64,000 bases of DNA from GCA-003244245 sp963823755 (GCA_963823755.1 CAWGMP010000025.1:1-64000), one strand, 5' to 3'; shown: positions 9,222 through 18,936, numbered from the stretch's first letter. Translations and numbers: made by a program. The notes: generated from the letters alone by a model not told the origin.

Positions 9222-9785
9222 CCGGCGGCGACGGTCCCGAGCGAAAGCTCAGTCGACCGGCAGGAGCGTGGGGCGTGGCGACGAGGATCCGGCGCCCATC
9301 GAATCCCAGGCCCCGCCGGAAAGGCGTAATAAGCTACTTGTCCTTGCGGGCAAGCTGGGAGGATGCGACGATCGGGGACATCTCGTTGTCACGACCGGCG
9401 TCGTGCCGGCCGACCAGCGCGAGCTTGGGTTTGATGTCGAATCGCGTGGCAAGGCACTGCTGTACCCGACTATCCCAAAATCGTCCCATTGTCCCCATTG
9501 TCCACATCCTCCTCTCGCAATGGTGACTTGCTACCTACATTTTTCCCGAGGGGGATTCCCTTGCTGGTTCAGTATTCCCGATATCCTAGGGAACGGTCAT
9601 CATCCCTACAAGTCATCCCCCGCGTGCCGCAGATCACGCAAACCCGCTGTATCAGGTGAGGTAGACCGGGGAGTCCGCTACATCTGTGGGATGACTATGG
9701 TCGACCAGTCGGCGGGAGCGTATCTATTTCGCGGGATAGGTTGACCGGGGGTGCTGGTGCCGACCCGCCGGGTTGGTTCGGCCCA
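9222..9785. other. Intergenic region without a supported gene
   Basis: About 560 bases between two leftward genes. It has locally lower GC and short repeats such as 'ccccattgtccccattgtcc' near 9486. Short frames lack ribosome sites and normal actinobacterial codon bias. It should hold the promoter of the kinase-like gene. Confidence 0.4.
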
Positions 9786-10871
9786 TCATGGTTGGGTCGC
9801 AGAGCCGCCGGGTGGACTGATCCTCCCGTCGCTGCGCACCGTCCAACCGTCGGGCAGGTGAACCTCGCGGCCAGGGTCCACCGTCATCCCGCCGGTACCG
9901 GGACGAACCGGGCTGGGCAGCCGGCATCGGAGATCGAGGTCACCGCGGAACACGGTGTGCCGCAGGTCGACGGACTTGTCGAAGATGCTGCCTGCCAGGG
10001 TCACCGACCCGTAGAACTCCGAGGACAAGAAGACGGCGCCGTGCTGGAAACGGGCTCCCTCGAACGAGACCCGGTCGTGCGCAATCAGGTGCGGGAAGTT
10101 GCTCCGGCCGTGAAACTCCACGTTGTCACACTCCAGCCGGCCGTACGATACGGCACGAGTGAGCCACGCCTCGCCGGTGATCTCAGTCGTGTTCAACCGG
10201 GTGGTGCCGTGCAGTTGAGCGTCACGCAGCACGAGCCGGCCGATCGCCGTGCCGGACAGGTCGATGTAGTCCAGCAGCGCACCGGTCAGATCGAGATCGG
10301 GGAGTTTGCCGTCCTCCTGGCGGCGGTGGAGCAGCAGTTCACTGATCACCCGCTGCGCCGCCAGCCGGACCTGCCTCTCCCGGTCGGCGTCCCGTTCGTC
10401 TACCGGTTCCCATCGGGGACGTGCGCCGGTCCGGTTCTGCACGTAGTCCGGGTGGTCGAAAGGGCGGCGCAGGTATGAGCAGATCACGTCGAGCACCGTC
10501 TGGAGGTAGGACGGCCGGCTCCGCGCCAGACCAGCTAACGCATGCACCGCACCGACCCGGACCTGGTCGGCGTCGTGCCCCAGAAGCTCGACCGCACGGG
10601 CGAAGCGCTCGTCGGCCACCCGCTCCCGATCCTGCTCGTCACTACGCCGCTCCAGGTCGTGACGAGACTCCTCCACCTTGCGCCGGCGGTCGTTGAGCCA
10701 CAGGGCGTACAGGGCGACGACCGCCGCCGACGCCAGTCCACCCGTCCGAATGGACTCCGATACCGAGGTTGCCCGATCAAGTGACAGCGACAGGGCGGTG
10801 ACCGTGCCGAAGAGCGCCACCGCCAGCAACATGGTGATGACGAGCCACCAACCGTCCCACCTCTCTCTCAT
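9786..10871 (-). CDS. Membrane-anchored pentapeptide-repeat-like protein
   Basis: The start ATG 10871 has AAGGAG 11 bases upstream; an upstream ATG at 10952 would place the palindrome 10903-10940 inside the gene and is rejected. About 361 aa. Two membrane segments lie at residues about 10-30 and 42-62 ('WWLVITMLLAVALFG', 'AAVVALYALWL'), then a charged helix ('RRRKVEESRHDLERR'). A helical block 'FARAVELLGHDADQVRVGA' follows, common in actinobacterial pentapeptide proteins. The C-terminal half has imperfect A(D/N)LXX-type coils ('LDLTGALLDYIDLSGTAIG', 'VEFHGRSNF', 'ARFQHGAVFLSSEF'). It is probably an inner-membrane scaffold; its function is unknown. Confidence 0.75.
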   Translation of the reverse strand: MRERWDGWWLVITMLLAVALFGTVTALSLSLDRATSVSESIRTGGLASAAVVALYALWLNDRRRKVEESRHDLERRSDEQDRERVADERFARAVELLGHDADQVRVGAVHALAGLARSRPSYLQTVLDVICSYLRRPFDHPDYVQNRTGARPRWEPVDERDADRERQVRLAAQRVISELLLHRRQEDGKLPDLDLTGALLDYIDLSGTAIGRLVLRDAQLHGTTRLNTTEITGEAWLTRAVSYGRLECDNVEFHGRSNFPHLIAHDRVSFEGARFQHGAVFLSSEFYGSVTLAGSIFDKSVDLRHTVFRGDLDLRCRLPSPVRPGTGGMTVDPGREVHLPDGWTVRSDGRISPPGGSATQP

Positions 10872-11228
10872 CGTGCAGGGTTCTCCTTTTGTCGGGCAGA
10901 CGTTGCTTGATGGCTTGAGAACCATCAAGCCATCAAGCAACAGCATCGACACTGGCGTTGGCGAAGGGTCAGGTCAGTCTGAACCATCCCGGGTCTGCTT
11001 CGGGCCGCGCCGGGGGGACCGTGGTCTGGGTCTGTGGTGGAGCCTGACCAAATTGACCTCAGACGGTCGACGTGCCGGTGGACGCGCAGTCAGTCGCTCA
11101 GTTCGTCACGCAGTTTCCGGCGGTGCCTGCCCGCGATCCTGGCTCAGGCGCTGTCCATCTCTGTCAGAGTGGTGGTCACCCGTGGGGCATAGCGAGATCG
11201 ACACACGCTCGCTGCAAGGATATCGAGC
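10872..11228. other. Divergent promoter region between 10871 and 11229
   Basis: 357 bases between two divergently transcribed genes. The only structure seen is the long inverted repeat at 10903-10940, listed separately. No reading frame in it is supported. Confidence 0.5.
10903..10940. promoter_or_regulatory. Perfect 16-bp inverted repeat upstream of pentapeptide gene
   Basis: TTGCTTGATGGCTTGA (10903-10918) is followed after six bases by its exact complement (10925-10940). Each arm also contains an internal near-repeat (CTTGAtggCTTGA). It lies 32 bases upstream of ATG 10871 in the divergent region. It could be an operator for a dimeric or tetrameric repressor, or an mRNA hairpin in the leader. 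There is no T-run to suggest a terminator. Confidence 0.6.
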
Positions 11229-13004
11229 ATGGCCGAGATACCTGCGGGTTCCGCTGACACCTCTCCGCCGTGCCCTCCCCGCCCATCCTCTGCGTCCGAG
11301 CTCGGGTTCGTGCGCAGGCCCATGGTGCGCTGGCTCGATCCCCACCAACTCGTGGACACCGCCGTGCGGGTTCTGCTCTCCGGAATCTTCAGCTCCTACG
11401 CCGACAGTCGGGTGTTGCAGGCGCTGGAGCCGGCCGAGGTCCCGGACCGCTCGGGGGACGCCGATCTGTGGCTGGACTACGTGGCCGACCTCGGCGACGG
11501 GTGGAACTCGACGTACACCGTGGCCAGGCTCCTGGCCACCGAAGAGCTCAAGCTCGACTGGGACGGCGAGACGCACTCCACCGAGCGGGGCCGGATCCTG
11601 GTCCTGGGGGGCGACCAGGTGTACCCGGTGCCCAATGCCCCGGAGTACGAGAATCGCATGCTCGGGCCGTACCGGGCGGCGCTGCCGTGTGCCACCGGAG
11701 CAGCTCCGGAGCTCTTCGCCGTTCCGGGAAGCCATGATTGGTACGACGGGCTGGTCAACTTCACCAGCATCTTCTGCCGCAACCGCTGGATCGGCGGATG
11801 GAGAACGCGCCAGCGTCGGAGTTACTTCGCGCTCAAGCTCCCGAACGGCTGGTGGCTGTGGGGTATCGACATCCAGTTCGGGGCCTACATCGACGAAGCC
11901 CAACTGCAGTACTTCGCTGAGGTCGCCCTCGACCAGGTGCAGGCTGGGGACCGCATCATCCTGTGCACGGCCAAGGAGGTCGAGAGCGGCCGGAAGCCGA
12001 CCGAGGTCCATTCCGACCGGGATGTGGCGTACGTCGAGCGCGAGATCATCGCGCCGAGCGGTGCCCAACTGTTGCTGTACCTCAAAAGTGGAAAGCACTA
12101 CTACGCCCGCTACCAGCAGGAGAATGGATTTCGCCAGCACATCACCTCGGGCGGCGGTGGCGCCTTCCTCCATCCCACCCACAATCTCCCCGAGCACATG
12201 AACCTCCCCGGAGCAGAAGAAACCATCACCTACCGCAGAGCCGGCACCTATCCGTCACCGGAGGTATCGAAACGGCTGAGAAAGCGGATCTGGCTGCTTG
12301 CTCCCTACAATCTCCCCCTTGCCGGAGTGTTCGGTGCGATCCACGTGTTGTTGGCGTTCATGCTGGGGCTGCATCTAGGAGACCGCCACGTCTCGCTCGG
12401 CCTCGGTGAGTTACGTCACGCTGTGTGGGAGAGCCCGACGTCCTTCCTTCTCATCCCCCTTATGGCCGTGTCCTTAGCCGGGGCGGTGCGCTTCGCCCAC
12501 GATGCCCGAGGCGTCGGTCGATTCCTGCTGGGGGCGGTCCATTCGACGCTGCAAGTCGTGGGCGCGGCCGGGTTCCTGATCGCCGCGTCCTGGCTCTCGT
12601 CTGCCCTCGGGTTCCGGGGCGTGTCGTCCTTGGTCGCATTCCTCGGCTTCGTCGCCCTGGTGGGTGGCATCGGGGGAATGGTGGGGTTGTCGGGCTACCT
12701 TTGGGTCACCAACTGCTTTGGTCTTCACCAAACCGAGGGGTACGGAGCCCAGCACCACCAGGACCTCAAGCATTTTCTCCGTCTGCACATCGAGGCCGAC
12801 GGTGCCCTGACGGTGTACCCGATAGGCGTCGACCGGGTCGGCCGGAAGTGGACACTGTGCCCGGACGCGCCTGCGCATGCTCCCTGGTTCGTACCGCATA
12901 ACCCTGAACCCGAGCCGCATCTCATTGAAGAACCCATCAGGATCACTGGTCAACCAAACCCAGGAAACGCCCAGACCGACCCACAGCGTATACCGTCATC
13001 ATAA
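11229..13004 (+). CDS. Metallophosphoesterase with C-terminal membrane domain
   Basis: 591 aa from ATG 11229. The N-terminal 350 residues hold calcineurin-like phosphoesterase signatures: 'GRILVLGGDQVYPVPN' (GD motif, near residue 125), 'LFAVPGSHDWYDGLVNF' (GNHD box with Ser for Asn), and 'LLLYLKSGKHYYARY' in place of the usual 'SGHxHHY'. The usual His of GHxH is replaced by Lys-His. About four hydrophobic segments follow (residues about 355-500), then a C-terminal soluble tail with 'GLHQTEGYGAQHHQDLKHF' and 'FLRLHIEADGALTVYPIGVD'. It probably hydrolyses a phosphoester at the membrane. The substrate is unknown, and the altered motifs make catalytic activity less certain. Confidence 0.75.
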   Translation: MAEIPAGSADTSPPCPPRPSSASELGFVRRPMVRWLDPHQLVDTAVRVLLSGIFSSYADSRVLQALEPAEVPDRSGDADLWLDYVADLGDGWNSTYTVARLLATEELKLDWDGETHSTERGRILVLGGDQVYPVPNAPEYENRMLGPYRAALPCATGAAPELFAVPGSHDWYDGLVNFTSIFCRNRWIGGWRTRQRRSYFALKLPNGWWLWGIDIQFGAYIDEAQLQYFAEVALDQVQAGDRIILCTAKEVESGRKPTEVHSDRDVAYVEREIIAPSGAQLLLYLKSGKHYYARYQQENGFRQHITSGGGGAFLHPTHNLPEHMNLPGAEETITYRRAGTYPSPEVSKRLRKRIWLLAPYNLPLAGVFGAIHVLLAFMLGLHLGDRHVSLGLGELRHAVWESPTSFLLIPLMAVSLAGAVRFAHDARGVGRFLLGAVHSTLQVVGAAGFLIAASWLSSALGFRGVSSLVAFLGFVALVGGIGGMVGLSGYLWVTNCFGLHQTEGYGAQHHQDLKHFLRLHIEADGALTVYPIGVDRVGRKWTLCPDAPAHAPWFVPHNPEPEPHLIEEPIRITGQPNPGNAQTDPQRIPSS

Positions 13005-13026
13005 AGGTGCCTCAGAACAGCCGAAC

Positions 13027-15330
13027 ATGTCTCGGGAGCTTGGAATCGTGCGGCCACGACGCGCGTGCGAAACCGTGACGCGGTGGCAGGCGAGGCTGGT
13101 GAAGCTCCGCACCTCGCTGACGGGGCTCGATCCGGGCCTGGACCGGTTGCGGCTCGCCGCGATCGCCACGGCGTCGATGATGCTCGCGGCCGGGGTCATG
13201 TTCGGGGTGCAGGCGCTGACCGGGCAGCCGGTGACCGTGGTGTTGTTCGCCGCGGTGCTGGCAATGATCAGCAACTTGGCGGTGAACGAACCCGACCTCG
13301 GACGGCGGCGGGTGACGACGCTGCTCATGCTCGCCCCGGCTATAGCCTTGATCGCCACCGGCACACTACTGGCGCCCTATCGGGTCGTCGCCGACGTCGC
13401 GTTCGTCGTCGTCATGGTGATCGCGGTCTACATCCGGCGCTTCGGCCCGCGCGGCTTCGCGCTCGGCATGGCGGCGTTCATGCCGTTCTTCTTCACCCAG
13501 TTCCTGCAGGCCACCGTGGACCAGCTGCCGTGGTTGCTGGTCGCCGCCGCGATCGGTATCGGCTCGACGCTGCTGCTGCGCGGATGGGTGTTCGCCGAAC
13601 GGCCCGAACGGACGCTCGAGCGGCTGGTCCGGGCGTTCCGCGCCCATCTGCATGCGCTTGTCGAGGCGGTCGCGGATCTGCTGGCGGCCCCGCCGGAGGC
13701 TGTCGAGGGCAAGCTGCGCAACGTTCGGCGCCGCCGCACCCGGCTCAACGAAACTGCGCTGCTCGTGGCTGACCGCGTGGAGCAGCGCGACCTCGACCAC
13801 CGAGCCGACGCAGACGAAGGGGACGGGGCCGACATCGCGTTGCGCATCCTCGACGCTGAGCTGGCCGCCGAGCGGCTCGCCGTCGCCACCCGGCGGCTGG
13901 TCCAGGGCGATACCCCGATGGACGACGGCAGCCGGCGCGCGCTGCTGGCCGGACTGCACGCCCTCGGGGCGGCCTCGGCCACCGGCACTCCACCGGGAAC
14001 GGTGACCACGCTGCTGGACGGGGCGAAGCGCAGCGTCGGCGCGCTGGTCGCCGAGACCGGGGGCCTCGGCGACCGCACTCAGCGGGTGGCCTTCGCGGTG
14101 GCCCGGCTGGCCGTCGCGATGGACACAGCGCAGCGCTCGGACGAGCCGATCCTGTGCGACAGCGCTCCGCAGGCTCGGACCGGCGGTGGGCCTGATCCCG
14201 ATGACCCGCCAGGCGGTCTGAGCGCGGCCGACGACCGGGAACCCGACCGGGCCGGCGACCGGGAACCCGACCGGGCCGGCGACCGGGAACCCGACCGGGC
14301 TGGCGAGGCTGACACCGGGGCCGACGCCGCCGGGTCGGAGGGCCTGCGGCTGAGCACCCGGCAAGCCGTCCAGGTCGGAGTCGCGACCAGCCTGGCCATC
14401 GTCGTGGGCGAGCTCGTTTCACCGTCGCGCTGGTACTGGGCGGTGATCGCCGCGTTCGTCGTGTTCGCCGGCACCAGTAGCCGCGGCGACGTGCTGCACC
14501 GCGGCTCGCAGCGTGTCGTCGGGACGATCGGTGGTGTGATCGCCGGGATGGGTCTGGCGGTCCTCGTCAACGGCCACCCGCTGCTGACCCTGCTGCTGCT
14601 GTTCGGCTGTGTGTTCCTCGCCCTGTACCTGGTCCAGTCGCAGGCGCTGATGGCGTTCTGGATCACTGCGGTGCTGGCCCTGCTGTACGGGCTGATCGGC
14701 CAGTTCAGCGTCGAGACGCTGGTCGTGCGGATCGAGGAGACCGCCATCGGCGCGGCGATGGGTATGCTCGCCGGGTACCTGGTGCTGCCGAAACGGACCC
14801 GGGAAGCGTTCGGTGAGGCGCTCGACGAGATGGTCGACGCCGCTGACGCGGTGCTGGCCGCGGCCGTCGACCGGATCCTTGGCCGGGAGCCGGACGCCCC
14901 GCCGGTGGAGCTGGCCTGGGAGATGGACGGCGCGCTGGACACGCTGCGACAGCGGGCGAAACCGCTGGACAATCCGCTGCCGCAGCGGCGCGGTCGATCG
15001 AGCTACCAGCGGGCGCTGCGGGTGTTGACCGGCGTCGACCACTACGCCCGCAGCCTGGCCCGGCTCTCCGACGGCGTCCGCGAGCCAGGCTGGGCGCCGT
15101 CGCTGGACCCCGCCGCCGACCGCGTGCGGGCTAACCTCGACGCGCTGCGCCAGGTGCTGCTGCGCCGCGAGGCCGGCGAGTTCCAGTCCGCCGAGGACGT
15201 CATCGACGCCGCAGAGGCCGCCGCGGCGCGAACCCCGGACCCGCGCCGCCGCGCCGCCTTGCTCGGCGTCGCCCGGCTGCTGCGCCGCATCGACCAGGCC
15301 GTCGTCGGGTTCGCCACCGACATCGGATAG
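13027..15330 (+). CDS. FUSC-family aromatic acid exporter-like membrane protein
   Basis: The start is taken as ATG 13027, giving 767 aa. Two blocks of about six hydrophobic segments (residues about 35-180 and 455-590) flank cytoplasmic helical regions, the layout of FUSC/YccS/AaeB-type transporters. The second block has 'WYWAVIAAFVVFAGTSSRGD', the typical FUSC sequence. The central linker is acidic and carries a 24-bp tandem repeat (14233-14304) encoding 'DREPDRAG' three times. Such proteins are thought to export aromatic acids or similar compounds. It follows the phosphoesterase gene by 22 bases on the same strand and is probably co-transcribed with it. Confidence 0.8.
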   Translation: MSRELGIVRPRRACETVTRWQARLVKLRTSLTGLDPGLDRLRLAAIATASMMLAAGVMFGVQALTGQPVTVVLFAAVLAMISNLAVNEPDLGRRRVTTLLMLAPAIALIATGTLLAPYRVVADVAFVVVMVIAVYIRRFGPRGFALGMAAFMPFFFTQFLQATVDQLPWLLVAAAIGIGSTLLLRGWVFAERPERTLERLVRAFRAHLHALVEAVADLLAAPPEAVEGKLRNVRRRRTRLNETALLVADRVEQRDLDHRADADEGDGADIALRILDAELAAERLAVATRRLVQGDTPMDDGSRRALLAGLHALGAASATGTPPGTVTTLLDGAKRSVGALVAETGGLGDRTQRVAFAVARLAVAMDTAQRSDEPILCDSAPQARTGGGPDPDDPPGGLSAADDREPDRAGDREPDRAGDREPDRAGEADTGADAAGSEGLRLSTRQAVQVGVATSLAIVVGELVSPSRWYWAVIAAFVVFAGTSSRGDVLHRGSQRVVGTIGGVIAGMGLAVLVNGHPLLTLLLLFGCVFLALYLVQSQALMAFWITAVLALLYGLIGQFSVETLVVRIEETAIGAAMGMLAGYLVLPKRTREAFGEALDEMVDAADAVLAAAVDRILGREPDAPPVELAWEMDGALDTLRQRAKPLDNPLPQRRGRSSYQRALRVLTGVDHYARSLARLSDGVREPGWAPSLDPAADRVRANLDALRQVLLRREAGEFQSAEDVIDAAEAAAARTPDPRRRAALLGVARLLRRIDQAVVGFATDIG
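14233..14304 (+). repeat. Three tandem 24-bp repeats inside the FUSC gene
   Basis: Units lie at 14233-14256, 14257-14280 and 14281-14304; the third differs by one base (C to T). Each keeps the frame and encodes 'DREPDRAG'. They sit in the hydrophilic linker between the two membrane halves, where length changes should be tolerated. Confidence 0.9.
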
Positions 15331-15345
15331 GGCAACCGCGCAGGC

Positions 15346-17442
15346 TCACGACGTCGCCGCCGTCAGGTCGTAGATGGTGACGCCGTCGATCGTGCGGGCG
15401 GTGAAGTGCTGCGCCACCCAGGCCGAGATCTGGCGGCTCGTGTCGGCTCCACCGTCCTGCCGGCCGAACCCGCCGCCGCCGATCAAATAATGGATCTTTG
15501 CTTGGGTGACGTAGTGCTGGAACTGTTCCAGGGTGGGCGACGGGTCGGTGCCGTTGAACCCGCCCACCGGCATGACCGGGTCGCCGGTGGCGAGCTGGTA
15601 TCCGGCCGCGGTATTGGAGCCGATGGCCGCGGCTACCCAGGTGTAGTGGGCGGCGTCGGCCTGCAGCAGCGCGACGAGCTGAGTACCCGGGGTGCTGCCG
15701 TCGAGTAATCCGCCGATGCCGCCCCGCTGACCGCCGCGGGCTCCCGATCGGCCGGCGGGAGGCGGGCCGCCGGGAAAGGCGCCGAAGCCGTCCTGCCGGG
15801 GGCCACCACGCAACGGTGTGAAGCCGCGGGAGCCGCCCGGGCTTCGGCCGAAGCCACCTGGGTTGCGGCCGAGGCCCGGGCCGCCGCGGGAGCCGCCGTG
15901 ACCGAAGCCTGCGCTGGGTCCCGCGGACGGGATCGCGCCGCCGTGCGGGCTGGCTGCCGTGTCCAGCGCGTAGGCGGCTGGTCCGGCAAGCCCGGCCAGC
16001 AGCGCTGCTCCGGCGACGGCCACCCCGAAGCGGCGACCCAGCCGGGATCGTGGCAGCCGATTCCCGGCGAACAGCGCGCCCGCAGCGCCGAGGCCGACGA
16101 CCAGCACGGTGACCCTCAGCCACGGCGCGAAGTCCGGGGTGCGGGCCAGCAGGACCCAGGCCCACACCCCGGTGACCGCCAGCGTGCCGGCCAGCAGCGC
16201 GCGGGCCGCCGTCGTGGCCCGGCGCTGCCACAGCTCGATGGCCCCGACGCCGACCAGCGCGCCGATGGGCGGGGCCAGCGCGACGGTGTAGTAGGGGTGG
16301 ATGATGCCCTGCCCCAAACTCAGCACCGCGGCGGTGACGAGCAACCAGCCGCCCCACAGCAGCGCCGAAGCGCGCAGCCGGTCGCTGCGCGGCGCGCGCC
16401 GGCTCAACCAGATCAGGGCCATGAACAGCAGCAGCGCCGCAGGCAGCAGCCACGCGATCTGGCCGCCCCAGGCGGGGTTGACCAGTTGGGTGATGCCGCC
16501 GCCACCGAAGCCGCCGCCACCGAAGCCGCCGCCACCGAAGCGGCCGCCACCGAAGCCGCCGCCACCCGGGCCACCGGCGCCTAGCGGACCGCCGACCCTG
16601 CCGGTCTCGTTCCCGGTCAACCGGCCGAAGCCGTTGTAGCCGAAGATCAGCTCCAGCGCACTGTTGGTCTGTGAACCACCGACGTAGGGCCGGTCCGCGG
16701 CGGGGATCAGCTCTACGATGGCCACCCACCAGCCTGCGGTGACGACCAGGGCCACCCCGGCTGCGAGGAGCTGCGCAGCCCGGCGGCGCAGCCCGGTCGG
16801 CGCCGTGACGGCATACACCAGCGCGAAGGCCGGCACGACGAGGAAGGCCTGCAGGCTCTTGGTGAGGAAGGCGAACCCCGCGAACGCCGCGACCGCCAGC
16901 AGCCACCTGGTGCGGGCGGCCTCCAGTGCCCGTACCAGGGCGTAGGCACTGAGGGTGAGCAGCAGCACGAGCAGCGCGTCGGGGTTGTTGAACCGGAACA
17001 TCAGCGCCGCGACCGGGGTGAGCGCCAGCGTCGCGCCGGCCAGCAGCCCGGCGCCCGGGCCGTGCCAGCGGCGCACCGCCGCGTAGAGCACACCCACCGC
17101 GGCCACGCCCTCCAGCGCCTGCGGCACGAGGATGCTCCACGGGTTGACCCCGAAGATCCGCGCCGAGAGCGCCATCACCCAGAGCGCCGCAGGCGGCTTG
17201 TCCACCATGATCGAGTTGGCGGCGTCGGAGGAACCGAAGAAGAACGCCTTCCAGCTCGTCGCACCGGCCTGGGCGGCCGCGGAGTAGAACGTGTTGGCCC
17301 AACCCGAAGCGCCGAGGTCGACGAGGTAGAGCAGGGCGGTGCCGGTGAGCAGCGCGAGCAGGGCTGGCCCGCCCCACCGCGGGCCGACGGTGGAGATGGC
17401 GGGCGCCGGGGCGGGCGGTGCTGCGGGCAGCGTGGTCGTCAT
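15346..17442 (-). CDS. GT39/ArnT-like glycosyltransferase, multi-pass membrane protein
   Basis: 698 aa from ATG 17442. The start has the PMT_2-type catalytic region ('YLVDLGASGWANTFYSAAA', Asp near residue 42), then 'NSIMVDKPPAALWVMALS' and 'FRFNNPDALLVLLLTLSAY'. About eleven membrane helices follow. A loop at residues about 284-318 is a Gly/Phe repeat ('GGGGFGGGRFGGGGFGGGG') encoded by a 15-base repeat. The last 200 residues are a soluble domain containing another Gly-rich stretch and 'HYLIGGGGFGRQDGG'. Family members transfer sugars from polyprenyl-phosphate donors outside the membrane. It is followed on the same strand by a sensor kinase and response regulator, which may control it. It converges on the FUSC gene with only 15 bases between. 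Confidence 0.8.
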   Translation of the reverse strand: MTTTLPAAPPAPAPAISTVGPRWGGPALLALLTGTALLYLVDLGASGWANTFYSAAAQAGATSWKAFFFGSSDAANSIMVDKPPAALWVMALSARIFGVNPWSILVPQALEGVAAVGVLYAAVRRWHGPGAGLLAGATLALTPVAALMFRFNNPDALLVLLLTLSAYALVRALEAARTRWLLAVAAFAGFAFLTKSLQAFLVVPAFALVYAVTAPTGLRRRAAQLLAAGVALVVTAGWWVAIVELIPAADRPYVGGSQTNSALELIFGYNGFGRLTGNETGRVGGPLGAGGPGGGGFGGGRFGGGGFGGGGFGGGGITQLVNPAWGGQIAWLLPAALLLFMALIWLSRRAPRSDRLRASALLWGGWLLVTAAVLSLGQGIIHPYYTVALAPPIGALVGVGAIELWQRRATTAARALLAGTLAVTGVWAWVLLARTPDFAPWLRVTVLVVGLGAAGALFAGNRLPRSRLGRRFGVAVAGAALLAGLAGPAAYALDTAASPHGGAIPSAGPSAGFGHGGSRGGPGLGRNPGGFGRSPGGSRGFTPLRGGPRQDGFGAFPGGPPPAGRSGARGGQRGGIGGLLDGSTPGTQLVALLQADAAHYTWVAAAIGSNTAAGYQLATGDPVMPVGGFNGTDPSPTLEQFQHYVTQAKIHYLIGGGGFGRQDGGADTSRQISAWVAQHFTARTIDGVTIYDLTAATS

Positions 17443-17494
17443 ACCGGCGACGATGCCGACGGCAGCTGTCCCTGCCTTGTGCCGGAGCTGTGGC

Positions 17495-18931
17495 TCAGCT
17501 GTGAACGGGCAGCCGGACGGTGAACGCGGTGTGCCCGGGGACGCTGGTGACGTCCACCGAACCGCCGTGTGCAGCGACTACGGCGTCCACGATGGACAGC
17601 CCGAGCCCGGTGCTGCCGGCAGCCCGGGAGCGGGAGGAATCGCCGCGGGCGAAGCGCTCGAACACGTACGGAAGCAGATCCGGCGGCACGCCGGGGCCGT
17701 CATCCACGACGGACACCGTGACCTGCCCGTCGGCCGGGATCACGCTGACCGAGACGGTGGTGCCCGGCGGGGTGTGGATGCGCGTGTTGGCCAGCAGGTT
17801 GGCCAACACCTGCGCCAGGCCGGCCGCGTCGCCGCTGACCGTCACCTCCTGCTCCGGGGCCGTGAGCTGCCAGCGGTGATCAGGGCTCACGGCGTGCGCG
17901 TCGCTCATCGCGTCGATGACGAGCCGGGACAGGTCGACGGGCTCGCGGCCCAGCGACCGGCCGGCGTCGAGCCGGGCGAGCAGCATCAGGTCCTCGACCA
18001 GGGTGGTCATCCGCTCGGCCTGCGACTCCACCCGCGCGAGCAGGTGCGCGATGTCGGGCGGGACCGGCTCGGCGCTGCGCCGGGTGAGTTCGGCATAGCC
18101 GCGGATCGCCGCGAGCGGGGTGCGCAGTTCGTGGCTGGCGTCGGCGACGAAGCGCCGTAGCCGGGTCTCGCTGGCCTGGCGCGCCTCCAGCGCCGCGCCG
18201 ACGTGGCCGAGCATCCGGTTGAGTGCGAGTCCGACTTGACCGACCTCGGTCCGCGGGTCGGTGTCGGCCTCCGGGACTCGCTCGGCCAGGGCCACCTCAC
18301 CGCGGTCCAGCCGCAGCTCGGCCACCCGGCCGGCGGTTCCCGCCACCCGGGTCAGCGGGCGCAACGTCAGGCGCACGATCGCCGCGCCGGCCAACCCGGT
18401 GAGCACCAGCGCGGATCCGATGACGATCACCTCGATGGTGACCAGCCGGGTGACCGTCGCATCCAGCCCAGCCAGCGGCAGGCCGGTGACGAGCACGTCG
18501 CCGTCGAGGGCTTGCACTGCGACAACCCGGTAGTCGTCGAGGCCGAGACGCAGACTGTGTGGCTCCCCGTCGACGGGCAGCGCGGCCAACGCCGCCTCGT
18601 CGGAGCCGGAGAGCTGTTGCGGCGCGCCCCTGCGGTCGAGAATCCCGCCCTGTACCACCCGGCCGCCGACGATCCGCGCGCCGAGCGTGTCCACCGACTG
18701 GCCGGGGGTACCGAGGAACTCGCCACGCCTGCCACCAGCCGGTGGTCGGAAACCAGGTGGCGGCCCGGCGAGCGCCCCGGCGAAACGGTCTCGCGAGCCG
18801 GCGAGCTGAGTATCGAGCCGGTGGAGCAGGAAGGCGTGCAGTGCGACCGTAGTGGTCACCCCGACCACGACGCCGGCCAGCGCGAGCAGCGCCAGCAGCG
18901 TGGCCACCAGGCGGGCCCGCAGCGAGTGCAT
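17495..18931 (-). CDS. Two-component sensor histidine kinase
   Basis: 478 aa from ATG 18931, five bases after the response regulator stop. Membrane segments lie at residues about 8-30 and 165-190, bracketing an extracytoplasmic sensor region of about 130 residues. A HAMP domain follows ('RLTLRPLTRVAGTAGRVAE'). The HisKA box is 'FVADASHELRTPLAAIRGY' with phosphoacceptor His267. ATPase motifs are 'LANLLANTRIHTPPG' (N box), 'VVDDGPGVPPD' (G1) and 'GSTGLGLSIVDAVV' (G2). The kinase should phosphorylate the adjacent regulator. Resemblance to mycobacterial TcrY/TrcS-type kinases is general. The signal is unknown. Confidence 0.92.
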   Translation of the reverse strand: MHSLRARLVATLLALLALAGVVVGVTTTVALHAFLLHRLDTQLAGSRDRFAGALAGPPPGFRPPAGGRRGEFLGTPGQSVDTLGARIVGGRVVQGGILDRRGAPQQLSGSDEAALAALPVDGEPHSLRLGLDDYRVVAVQALDGDVLVTGLPLAGLDATVTRLVTIEVIVIGSALVLTGLAGAAIVRLTLRPLTRVAGTAGRVAELRLDRGEVALAERVPEADTDPRTEVGQVGLALNRMLGHVGAALEARQASETRLRRFVADASHELRTPLAAIRGYAELTRRSAEPVPPDIAHLLARVESQAERMTTLVEDLMLLARLDAGRSLGREPVDLSRLVIDAMSDAHAVSPDHRWQLTAPEQEVTVSGDAAGLAQVLANLLANTRIHTPPGTTVSVSVIPADGQVTVSVVDDGPGVPPDLLPYVFERFARGDSSRSRAAGSTGLGLSIVDAVVAAHGGSVDVTSVPGHTAFTVRLPVHS

Positions 18932-18936
18932 CGACC

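Noticed and set aside
12877..13026. Extended start for the FUSC gene at 12877
   Set aside because: It would overlap the phosphoesterase gene by 128 bases and has no hydrophobic or family sequence. ATG 13027 fits better.
13366..14972. Several long leftward frames inside the FUSC gene
   Set aside because: They are antisense shadows in high-GC DNA with no ribosome sites or domains.
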